Of a DNA stretch of 64,000 nucleotides, positions 43,701-50,403 are shown in pieces; the stretch's first letter is position 1; the number at the start of each line of letters is the position of its first letter. Source of the DNA: Celeribacter naphthalenivorans (GTDB lineage: Bacteria; Pseudomonadota; Alphaproteobacteria; Rhodobacterales; Rhodobacteraceae); contig NZ_JAIVLK010000004.1 of assembly GCF_020524585.1 (NCBI RefSeq), forward strand, positions 248,001 to 312,000, written 5' to 3'. The notes beneath the pieces are model-generated. The model was not told where the DNA came from, did no database searches, and saw only the letters and a program-made list of their open reading frames with translations. Made by a program: the position numbers and the translations under genes.

Positions 43701-45677
43701 TATGACCCGTTCGAGGGCATCCTGCTGACCGACACCTTCCAGATGTATGAGCAGGAACGCGACATGGTCGCCAACCTTCTGCCCGATAACTCGGAGCGCC
43801 GGACCAAGCAAAAGGCGTTGGATATCCGCGTGATTATTGGCAACCCGCCTTATTCCGCAGGGCAGAACAGCGCGAACGATAACGCTGCGAACATCGCCTA
43901 TCCGCAATTGGATGCAAAAATCCGCGACACCTATGCCGCGCACTCGACGGCAACCCTAAAAAATTCGCTTTACGACAGCTATATCCGAGCCTTCCGTTGG
44001 GCGAGTGATCGGATTGGCAATGCTGGCGTCATGGCATTCGTGACCAATGCGAGTTGGATCGACGGGAACGCCGCTGATGGGATGCGCAAATGCCTCGCCG
44101 AAGAGTTCAGCGATCTCCACATCTTCCATCTTCGCGGCAATCAGCGAACGTCCGGAGAGATTTCGCGTAAGGAAGGTGGCAAGATTTTCGGGTCGGGCAG
44201 CCGTGCGCCGATTGCGATTTCGGTGCTCGTCAAGAATCCCGACGCCACCGCACTCGGGCATATCCATTTTCATGACATCGGCGACTACCTCGACCAGAAG
44301 AAAAAGCTGGCGATCATTCGGAACTTTGGCTCAGTTGATGGCATTTCGAAAGCCAACGGCTGGAAAAATATCACGCCGGATGAAAATAATGATTGGCTTG
44401 ATCAGGTGGATCGCAGCTTCGATAAATATATAGAAATCGCTGCAAAAAACGGCGCCAGTGTATTCTCAAGATACTCTGGCGGCCTAAAAACGAACCGTGA
44501 CGCATGGATCTATGCTTCGTCAGTAGCGATGCTTGAAGGTCAAATTTCTAGAAGCGTTGACTTCTTTAATCAGCAGCTTGACGAATTTACCTCTTCGTCA
44601 ACCCCCCTTCCTGCCAAGGACTTTGTTAAAAAAGACCCAAGTTTTTTTAGCTGGACTGACAAGGCCTACAAGCTGATCGAGTCCGGTAAAGGTCAGCAGA
44701 TATCGAGAGAGAAGTTTCGCATCGGCATGTTTAGGCCTTTCGACAAGCGCCATTTCTACTTTGACGAAAACTTGATCGAACGACCGGGTTCTTGGAAGGA
44801 TTTCTATCCACCTTCTGGGGTTGGTGAAGGCGTAAATCGGACAATCTGCGTCTCAGGTAGGGGCCATCGCGGAGCGTTTTCAAGCTTGATGGCTGACTCC
44901 GTCCCGAACTACAATTTTGCCGATATAGATAACAATCAATGCTTCCCCCTCTATCTCTATGAAGAAACCCAACCCGATGACGGCCTCTTCGCGGCCTCGG
45001 GCGATCAGACGAGCGGCCTCACCCGCCGCGATGCGATCACCGATCAAGGTCTCGCGCATTTCCAAGCTGCCTATCCGGGGGAAGAAATCAGCAAGGAAGA
45101 CCTGTTCTATTACATCTACGGTCTGCTGCACTCGCCCGATTACCGCGAGCGCTTCGCCAACAACCTCGCCAAACAGCTCCCCCGCATCCCGGCGGTGAAA
45201 ACCTTTGCCGACTTCGCCGCCTTCCGCGACGCGGGTCGCGCCCTAGGCGATCTGCATGTGAATTTCGAAACCGTCACGCCCTACATGGTCACCTTCAAGG
45301 AAGGCGACCACCGCCTGATCCCCGAGGCCGAGGCCACGCCTGCGAAATTCTACCGCGTCAAAAAGATGAAGTTCGGTGGCAAGGGCAAGGAAAAGGACCG
45401 CACTACCGTCATCTACAACGAAAACATCACCATGCAGAACATTCCGCTGGAAGCCTATGACTACGTGGTCAACGGCAAACCCGCGCTGGAATGGGTGATG
45501 GAACGCCAGGTGGTCAAGGCCGACAAGGCCAGCGGCATCGTAAACGACGCCAACGACTATGCCAACGAAACTGTCGGCGATCCGCGCTATCCGCTGGAGC
45601 TGTTCCAGAGGGTGATCACGGTGAGCCTTGAGACGATGAAAATAGTGAACAGCCTGCCAGGGCTGGAGATTGAGTGA
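40788..45677 (+). CDS. Type ISP restriction-modification enzyme (nuclease-helicase-methyltransferase)
   Basis: The 1,629-residue single polypeptide carries all functions of a Type ISP enzyme (LlaBIII-like). Domains in order: Mrr-like PD-(D/E)xK nuclease at 1-150 (Asp65, then Gln80-Cys-Lys82); superfamily 2 translocase with Walker A CGTGKT near 194-199, DEAH at 322-325, MTATP near 357 and SVGRVMRR near 574; N6-adenine methyltransferase with motif I DPFTGTGTF from 906 and motif IV NPPY at 1019-1022; a specificity region about 1180-1390; then a C-terminal domain. The enzyme methylates its site and cuts unmethylated DNA after translocating along it. The specificity region is AT-richer than both flanks. 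Its stop overlaps the next start (TGATG). Confidence 0.93.
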   Translation: MELHELLEGYRAASQNEREKGDYFERLVRVFLENDDTQKQFYSEVVPFSEWAKAQGWSKADTGIDLVATLADGSGYAAIQCKFYAPNHSIQKPDIDSFISAASNDLFTRLIIADTTRKEFGRNARETLDKLSKDWNRIGINELESSRIDWSQFIRTGTISLAPKKQLRDHQRDALQEVMDGLSEADRGKLIMACGTGKTFTGLRIAETIAGKGRRVLFMVPSLALMSQTVREWKNDCQEDFTAFSACSDTKVGRNADADSLDLNVHDLAFPATTDPERLARQVNDAPADKMTVVFSTYHSIDVLTRAQKQYGLPEFDLVICDEAHRTTGVTLKDEDDSNFVRIHSNDHVAAKKRLYMTATPRIFGDAAKRKADDHDAELASMDDETKFGKDLFHRGFGWAIENELLTDYKVVVLAVDEGLISTTIQNRLKESSELKLDDATKIIGCYKALTKSDLAADLEFDPRPMRRALAFCQSIDKSRAIQNEFTQVVEEYTGNELIDDARHLYTEVRHIDGSFNASAREEMLNWLKTDAGDDTCRILTNAKVLSEGVDVPALDAIMFMHPRKSQIDVVQSVGRVMRRAEGKKLGYVILPVAIPPNTKPEEALNDNERYKVVWQILNALRAHDERLDARINQAKIGEDISDKVELVRISSESELRELTAVVDDFATSKSKAAKKSDIGSDAPERRQSDAVIEQTEMVFDEFTRAIMAKIVEKCGTREYWDTWAKDIAKIAQTHITRITTIIAKGGPERTAFLAFLEELHDDLNPEISEAEAIEMLAQHLITKPVFDALFKGSRFTKENPVSRAMEIVLGQLHEHNLEKESDSLAKFYASVERRAADVKTAQGRQTLITELYDKFFRTAFPVLTARLGIVYTPVEVVDFIIHSVNDVLKAQFGQTLGSKGVHILDPFTGTGTFITRLLQSGLIAQDELEHKYKHEIHANEIVLLAYYIAAVNIETVYHELAYGSLSANAPYDPFEGILLTDTFQMYEQERDMVANLLPDNSERRTKQKALDIRVIIGNPPYSAGQNSANDNAANIAYPQLDAKIRDTYAAHSTATLKNSLYDSYIRAFRWASDRIGNAGVMAFVTNASWIDGNAADGMRKCLAEEFSDLHIFHLRGNQRTSGEISRKEGGKIFGSGSRAPIAISVLVKNPDATALGHIHFHDIGDYLDQKKKLAIIRNFGSVDGISKANGWKNITPDENNDWLDQVDRSFDKYIEIAAKNGASVFSRYSGGLKTNRDAWIYASSVAMLEGQISRSVDFFNQQLDEFTSSSTPLPAKDFVKKDPSFFSWTDKAYKLIESGKGQQISREKFRIGMFRPFDKRHFYFDENLIERPGSWKDFYPPSGVGEGVNRTICVSGRGHRGAFSSLMADSVPNYNFADIDNNQCFPLYLYEETQPDDGLFAASGDQTSGLTRRDAITDQGLAHFQAAYPGEEISKEDLFYYIYGLLHSPDYRERFANNLAKQLPRIPAVKTFADFAAFRDAGRALGDLHVNFETVTPYMVTFKEGDHRLIPEAEATPAKFYRVKKMKFGGKGKEKDRTTVIYNENITMQNIPLEAYDYVVNGKPALEWVMERQVVKADKASGIVNDANDYANETVGDPRYPLELFQRVITVSLETMKIVNSLPGLEIE

Positions 45678-47203
45678 TGAGATTTCATGTTCTGCCCCGG
45701 AAGGTGACTAGGCCACGCAGCGGGAAAAACGAAGTTTTTCTTACGATCGATCATTGGAACGACTATTCGTATGTCACCAGTTTTCATGTCTATGTTTTCG
45801 ACGAGAATGGAGTCGGTGCCGAGTTGCCAAATATTCGCATAGGTTTCGTCGGTCAAACTACTGACGTTGAAACCTATAAAAAGCTTGAGGAAGGTTTCGA
45901 GGCACTTTCGCAAGAATTCTTCTCTCTGGGCATCGGAGTCGAATACTATAGGCAGCTTCATTCTGACTTCAGTGAAGCCTGGCGCGCTCAATATCTGGAA
46001 GGGTTGCAAGATGTCGTTTGGAACCTGGATCACTTGGAGCGTGTTGAGCACGAAAAGGTGTTTCAAACAAGTCATTTGCGGTCGGTCACTGTTAGCCGAA
46101 TTCGCGATCAATATGCGAGCGTGTTACGCGGCGATGTTGAGCTGACCGATTTCGATTTTGGCTTTCAGATGCCACAAACTGAAAAGTTCGCAGGGTTCGA
46201 CCTTCAATTTAAAGTTTCCGCGAACTCCACACCAAGCACGAACATGCACGCTTTGATCGGGCGAAATGGCGTGGGTAAAACCACACTCTTGACTGAAATG
46301 GTGAATTCAGTCCTGCAAAAAGAGGAGAGTGCCTCTTACTTTTACAAAAACGAGTGGCATGGGCCGCAGCGTATCGTTGGGAACTATTTTAATCGGGTCC
46401 TGTCGGTCGCCTTTAGTGCATTCGATCCATTTGAACTTCCCGCAAAGAATGAGGAGGAGACATACCAGTACATCGGACTGACGGACCTTTCTGACTCCGG
46501 CAAAACCATAACAAAATCGAAAGACCAGCTTTACGAGGAATTTATAGAGGGGCTCAAAATCTGTTTTGGGGAGCCAAGACGAAAGAGTCGTTGGATTCAG
46601 GCGGTTGAAACGCTCCAAAGTGATAAAAACTTTGAAGAAATGCGGCTTCTTGAGCTTGTAGATCTGAGCGAAAATGAGGCTTTGGATATTGCGCTGCGCC
46701 GGATCAAGAAAATGAGTTCTGGGCATACGATCGTAATTCTGATCATGACTTTGCTCGTTGCGAACGTAGAAGAGAAGACATTGGTTCTTTTTGACGAGCC
46801 AGAGGGGCACCTACATCCCCCTCTATTATCTGCTTTGATGAGAAGTTTGAGCCAGTTGCTATTCACTAGAAACGCTGTCGCAATTATTGCTACCCATTCG
46901 CCCGTGGTCCTTCAGGAAATTCCCGCTTCCTGTGTGTGGAAGGTTTTTCGGGAGCGGCGGAGCTCAGATAAAATGAGGCCGAAAACTGAGACGTTTGGGG
47001 AGAATGTGGGTGTTCTAACCCGCGAGGTTTTCGGTCTTGAAGTTGAAAAATCCGGTTTTCATAACGTGTTGCGCCATTTGGTTGAGCGAGGCGGGACCTA
47101 CGATGATATCCTGGAAACGCTTGGCAAACATCTCGGTGCCGAGGCAAGGGGAATTCTTCGCGCAATGGTTGCAAATCGCGATGAAAATGACATGAAGCAA
47201 TGA
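45677..47203 (+). CDS. SMC-like AAA ATPase, Septu PtuA-like component
   Basis: The 508-residue protein has an N-terminal domain of about 185 residues (MRFHVLPRKVTRP, then DEN/ELPNIRIGFVG) of unknown fold, followed by an ABC/SMC-like ATPase: Walker A IGRNGVGKTTLL at 194-205, signature region SSGHTIV near 351, Walker B and catalytic Glu in LFDEPEGHLHP (Asp373, Glu374), and ATHSPVV (H-loop). This AAA_21 type pairs with HNH nucleases in Septu (PtuAB). Its ATG overlaps the Type ISP stop by one base and its stop overlaps the HNH start by four, so all three are one operon. The N-terminal domain is not typical of classical PtuA, so a distinct subtype is likely. Confidence 0.82.
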   Translation: MRFHVLPRKVTRPRSGKNEVFLTIDHWNDYSYVTSFHVYVFDENGVGAELPNIRIGFVGQTTDVETYKKLEEGFEALSQEFFSLGIGVEYYRQLHSDFSEAWRAQYLEGLQDVVWNLDHLERVEHEKVFQTSHLRSVTVSRIRDQYASVLRGDVELTDFDFGFQMPQTEKFAGFDLQFKVSANSTPSTNMHALIGRNGVGKTTLLTEMVNSVLQKEESASYFYKNEWHGPQRIVGNYFNRVLSVAFSAFDPFELPAKNEEETYQYIGLTDLSDSGKTITKSKDQLYEEFIEGLKICFGEPRRKSRWIQAVETLQSDKNFEEMRLLELVDLSENEALDIALRRIKKMSSGHTIVILIMTLLVANVEEKTLVLFDEPEGHLHPPLLSALMRSLSQLLFTRNAVAIIATHSPVVLQEIPASCVWKVFRERRSSDKMRPKTETFGENVGVLTREVFGLEVEKSGFHNVLRHLVERGGTYDDILETLGKHLGAEARGILRAMVANRDENDMKQ

Positions 47204-48111
47204 GAAATCTGCCCCAACCGCCTTTTGGAGCCACGGAACTTTTTGACGAGAGTGTTAACGGTCTTACCGACGATGCACTTCGCGAAAAGTTCGAAAATAA
47301 TCGGGATAAAGTGGTTTCTGCATTTAATGACTTTGCGGCAAAAACCGCTGCAGTGTCATGGTGCGCATTGCCTCGATGGGGCCGAGGACATGATGAAGCT
47401 AAAGTTGCCGGAGAGCTTACAAAGGGTGATCTAGTCAATTTGTACGACAGTGGCGTCGTGAAATCCAAGGCAAGGCCACGTGACATTTACGACGCTATCA
47501 AGCTCGCGGCTCATGATGAGTGTCCATATTGTGGTGGTGTTGGTGACATAGGTTTTGACGGAGAACTTGGCACGGCCGATCACTTTTTGCCGAAATCAAG
47601 ATTTCCTGTTTATTCCGTTCTGCCCTTGAACTTAGTGCCCGCTTGTAGTGTGTGTAATAAGGGAATGGGTGATAACTTCCCTACTGAACGCGAAAAGCAA
47701 CCGTTGCACCCCTACTTAGATTCCCCTCATTTCTTCAACGTGAAATGGACGTCGGCTCAAATTGTTGAAGATTTGCCGGTTATGGCGAACTTCAGTGTCG
47801 TTCCGCCTGAAGATTGGTCAGAAATCGATAAAGCTCGTGTAAAGGCTCATTTCGATGACTGTTCACTGGCCTCGCGATACCGGTCTCGTGTCTCATCTGA
47901 GGTAACCCCATTAATTTCACAGCGCAAATCTAGCTTGTCTTGGCTCAGTGCAGAAAAGTTTAAGGCGCACCTGCAAACGGTGGCTGACGAAAGTAGTCTG
48001 CCGATCAATGGCTGGAAGCGGACCCTGTATGCGGCATTGGCGGCGTCGGATTGGTTCTGTAGTCGCGAGCGGTTGGTCGACAAGGAGGAGGAGGTGCTCT
48101 TTGTGCCGTAG
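47200..48111 (+). CDS. HNH endonuclease, Septu PtuB-like component
   Basis: The 303-residue protein has a zinc-finger HNH core: Cys108-x2-Cys111 (CPYC), Asp127-His128 (TADHFLPKSRF, catalytic His), Asn144 (PLNLVPAC) and Cys149-x2-Cys152-Asn153 (CSVCN). This is the PtuB-like arrangement. The N-terminal 100 residues and the C-terminal 100 are alpha-helical and unassigned. Start ATGA overlap with the ATPase gene shows strict coupling. The likely role is DNA or RNA cleavage on infection once released or activated by the ATPase, by analogy with Septu. It is the last gene of the island; the GTGGTAT repeats begin at its stop codon. Confidence 0.84.
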   Translation: MRNLPQPPFGATELFDESVNGLTDDALREKFENNRDKVVSAFNDFAAKTAAVSWCALPRWGRGHDEAKVAGELTKGDLVNLYDSGVVKSKARPRDIYDAIKLAAHDECPYCGGVGDIGFDGELGTADHFLPKSRFPVYSVLPLNLVPACSVCNKGMGDNFPTEREKQPLHPYLDSPHFFNVKWTSAQIVEDLPVMANFSVVPPEDWSEIDKARVKAHFDDCSLASRYRSRVSSEVTPLISQRKSSLSWLSAEKFKAHLQTVADESSLPINGWKRTLYAALAASDWFCSRERLVDKEEEVLFVP

Positions 48112-48129
48112 TGGTATGAAGTGTGGTAT
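48111..48129 (+). repeat. Right GTGGTAT pair (candidate integrase arm sites)
   Basis: GTGGTAT at 48111-48117 and 48123-48129, with the same 12-base period and orientation as the left pair (17 of 19 bases identical over the whole array). It lies 62 bases before attR. Confidence 0.6.
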
Positions 48130-48191
48130 GTTTTTATTTATCTTTAAAATTATTAACTTAAAATCAGAACTTGATAGGTTTACTGGGCGGA

Positions 48192-48205
48192 CTTCGTCTC
48201 CGCCA
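48192..48205 (+). repeat. attR: right core of the island
   Basis: An exact copy of CTTCGTCTCCGCCA from the tRNA-Ser 3' end; it marks the original chromosome junction before integration. Confidence 0.88.
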
Positions 48206-48469
48206 TTAGGCTCTTTTGCGTGGCAAAAGATACCGACACTCTACCTGCATCAAAAGAGTTGGTATTGCTTTCCTGCCCTGAGGCAGGGGCTGGCAATTGG
48301 CTTGTCGGCCTCAAAGGCTTCACGGGTTCCCAGAGCGGGCAGACGGTGAGACTAGACTAAATGGTCAATTTTCGCGTCTTAGAGCTATCGGAACCAGACA
48401 TGACGCGGTAAATGAAAACCCGACAGTCCCGCAAAGACACAAGACATTCATTGCCGTAGGAAAATATTC
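48206..48469. other. Chromosomal interval between attR and nadQ
   Basis: About 264 bases with no gene. It contains an imperfect hairpin CCTGCCCTGAGGCAGG (48274-48289). It should hold the nadQ promoter; none was fixed. Confidence 0.35.
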
Positions 48470-49354
48470 GTGTCCGAGAGCCTCGCATACGCCGAACTGA
48501 TCGCCGTTCTCGTCGCTGTGACGGACAATGAGCCGCGTGTCATGACGATTGATGCCGGGGAAGCCTTGCCGTCAGGGCCGTTTGAGACGAGCCATCGCAC
48601 GCTGCAAAGTGGGCTGCGCGCCTGGGTGGAAAGCCAGACCGGGCACCCCGTCGGATATCTGGAACAGCTCTATACCTTTGCGGATCGTGACCGGGCGCTT
48701 GATGCCGGGACCGGTGCGGCGCAAACGCGACATATTTCGATTGGATATCTGGGGCTTGTCCGCGAACAGGTGGCCCTCGGCGCCGGACGCCCGGAGTGGC
48801 ACAGCTGGTATGAATATTTCCCGTGGGAAGATCACCGGGACGGCCGTCCTGATCTGTTGACGGGTCTCTCAGAGCGGCTTTTGGACTGGGCTGGCGATCA
48901 CGAGGTCCGTAGGCAGAGGGTCGACTTTCTTTTCGGGCTCAATGGTCAGCTCTGGAACGAAGATCTGGTCTTGCAACGCTATGAGTTGATCTATGAGGCC
49001 GAGCTTGAGAAAGTGGCGGGGTTCGGTCGTCAAATGGCGAGCGATCATCGGCGCATTCTGGCCACCGGGATCACGCGGCTCAGGGCCAAGATCAAATATT
49101 ACCCCGTGGTCTTCGAATTGATGCCCGATAGCTTCACGCTCTTGGATCTTCAGCGGATGACCGAGGCCTTGGCGGGGGTGAGGCTGCATAAATCGAACTT
49201 CCGTCGGCAGATCGATCAGCAGAACCTGATCGAGGAAACCGGCGAGATGTCGAGTGAGACGGGCGGGCGGCCTGCCAAGCTGTTCCGCTACCGGCCCGCC
49301 GTCGTCGAAGCGAGCAGCCTTTCGGGCGCGCGCCTCCCTTATTCACGACACTGA
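48470..49354 (+). CDS. nadQ: Nudix-type NAD biosynthesis regulator, NadQ family
   Basis: The 294-residue protein has an N-terminal nudix-like domain without an intact nudix box (residues 1-140) and a C-terminal winged helix with GVRLHKSNFRRQIDQQNLIEE and TGGRPAKLFRYR, the pattern of NrtR/NadQ-type regulators of NAD synthesis. In alphaproteobacteria NadQ represses nadABC and senses a NAD-related metabolite (family knowledge). The start is GTG 48470 with TAGGAAA upstream. It is 80 bases before nadA, in the same direction, with two operator-like palindromes between them. Confidence 0.82.
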   Translation: MSESLAYAELIAVLVAVTDNEPRVMTIDAGEALPSGPFETSHRTLQSGLRAWVESQTGHPVGYLEQLYTFADRDRALDAGTGAAQTRHISIGYLGLVREQVALGAGRPEWHSWYEYFPWEDHRDGRPDLLTGLSERLLDWAGDHEVRRQRVDFLFGLNGQLWNEDLVLQRYELIYEAELEKVAGFGRQMASDHRRILATGITRLRAKIKYYPVVFELMPDSFTLLDLQRMTEALAGVRLHKSNFRRQIDQQNLIEETGEMSSETGGRPAKLFRYRPAVVEASSLSGARLPYSRH

Positions 49355-49365
49355 CTGTCATGGTC

Positions 49366-49394
49366 TTGACATAAACTCAGATGGAGAATAAGTC
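49366..49394 (+). promoter_or_regulatory. Probable nadABC promoter
   Basis: A perfect -35 TTGACA (49366-49371) and a weak TAAGTC (49389-49394) at 17 bases. The spacer is filled by the first operator-like site, so bound repressor would block RNA polymerase. Confidence 0.45.
49371..49390 (+). promoter_or_regulatory. NadQ operator-like site 1 (imperfect)
   Basis: ATAAACTC-AGATG-GAGAATA carries the same CTC-N5-GAG core as site 2, but with imperfect arms. It lies within the promoter spacer. Confidence 0.45.
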
Positions 49395-49404
49395 ATGCCT
49401 CGGA

Positions 49405-49423
49405 TGTACTCAAATCGAGTACA
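49405..49423 (+). promoter_or_regulatory. NadQ operator-like site 2 (perfect palindrome)
   Basis: TGTACTCAAATCGAGTACA has two perfect 7-base arms around AAATC. It ends one base before the nadA Shine-Dalgarno AGGAGGA. It lies 34 bases after site 1, about three helical turns. Confidence 0.65.
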
Positions 49424-49434
49424 AGGAGGACCCT

Positions 49435-50403
49435 ATGACGACCATGCGCTTGCCTGAGCTTTACGACCGCGTTTCCAAAATCATTCCGCACCCGGACTGG
49501 ATGCTGTTTGAGGATGACATTGCGGCCATTCTCGAGCTGAAAAAACAGAAAAACGCGGTCATCCTCGCGCATAATTACCAGACCCCCGAAATCTTTCACG
49601 GGGTGGCCGACATCGTGGGTGATAGTCTGGCTCTGGCGCGTAAAGCCGTGGACGTCGAGGCCGATGTCATCGTGCTGGCGGGCGTGCATTTCATGGCGGA
49701 AACGGCCAAGCTCTTGAACCCGGAAAAGACCGTTCTGATCCCGGACATGCGCGCGGGTTGTTCTTTGGCGGAGTCGATCACGCCGGAAGACATCGCACTT
49801 TTGCGGGCCGCGCATCCGGATGTGCCGGTCGTCACCTATGTGAACACCTCCGCCGCCGTCAAAGCCGCCTCCGACATTTGCTGCACCTCCGGCAACGCCA
49901 AGCAGGTTGTCGAATCTCTCGGCGTGCCCAAGGTTCTGATGCTGCCGGATGAATACCTGGCCCAAAACGTCGCGCGGGACACGGATGTCGAACTGATCGC
50001 ATGGAAGGGTCACTGCGAAGTCCATGAACTGTTCACCCCGCAAGATGTGCGCAGCATGCGCGAGGCCTATCCCGGCGTGACCATCCTCGCGCATCCCGAA
50101 TGCCCGCCCGAGGTCGTCGCAGAGGCGGATTTCTCCGGCTCGACGGCGGTGATGTCGAATTATGTCGGGGAGGCAAAACCCGCGCGCGTGCTGCTTTTGA
50201 CCGAGTGTTCGATGAGCGACAACGTGGCGGTGAACCACCTGGATGTGGAGTTTGTGCGGCCCTGTAACCTCTGTCCGCATATGAAACGGATCAGCCTGCG
50301 CAACATCCGCGAGACGCTTGAGACCGGGCTTCACGAAGTGACCATTGATCCTGCGGTCGCGGATGATGCGCGTCGCGCGGTCGAGCGCATGCTCGCAGTC
50401 TGA
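49435..50403 (+). CDS. nadA: Quinolinate synthase A
   Basis: NadA condenses iminoaspartate with dihydroxyacetone phosphate to make quinolinate, using a [4Fe-4S] cluster. The 322-residue protein shows AHNYQTPEIFHGVADIVGDSL, the cluster cysteines in DMRAGCSLA, in the GHCEVH segment and in RPCNLCPHM, and HPECPPEV. Start ATG 49435 follows AAGGAGGA; the open frame before it overlaps the operator. nadB begins at the overlapping TGATG, so nadABC forms one operon. Confidence 0.95.
   Translation: MTTMRLPELYDRVSKIIPHPDWMLFEDDIAAILELKKQKNAVILAHNYQTPEIFHGVADIVGDSLALARKAVDVEADVIVLAGVHFMAETAKLLNPEKTVLIPDMRAGCSLAESITPEDIALLRAAHPDVPVVTYVNTSAAVKAASDICCTSGNAKQVVESLGVPKVLMLPDEYLAQNVARDTDVELIAWKGHCEVHELFTPQDVRSMREAYPGVTILAHPECPPEVVAEADFSGSTAVMSNYVGEAKPARVLLLTECSMSDNVAVNHLDVEFVRPCNLCPHMKRISLRNIRETLETGLHEVTIDPAVADDARRAVERMLAV

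Larger units (their letters stand above)
33349..48205 (+). mobile_element. 14.9-kb genomic island integrated in tRNA-Ser(GCU)
   Basis: The island runs from the 14-bp core in the tRNA 3' end to an identical core at 48192. Just inside the left end is a P4-type tyrosine integrase; near the middle are an AlpA/Xis-like gene, a replication/HTH-type gene and a MobH/TraI-type HD protein; the right third is a restriction and nuclease operon. Genes of the left half (34.8-40.7 kb) are visibly AT-richer than the chromosome. No type IV secretion genes are present, so the element is at most mobilisable or integrative, not self-transmissible. Confidence 0.9.

Noticed and set aside
33349-48205. Considered whether the island is a prophage
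   Set aside because: No capsid, terminase, portal, tail or lysis gene is present; integrase plus relaxase-like and defence genes fit a genomic island.
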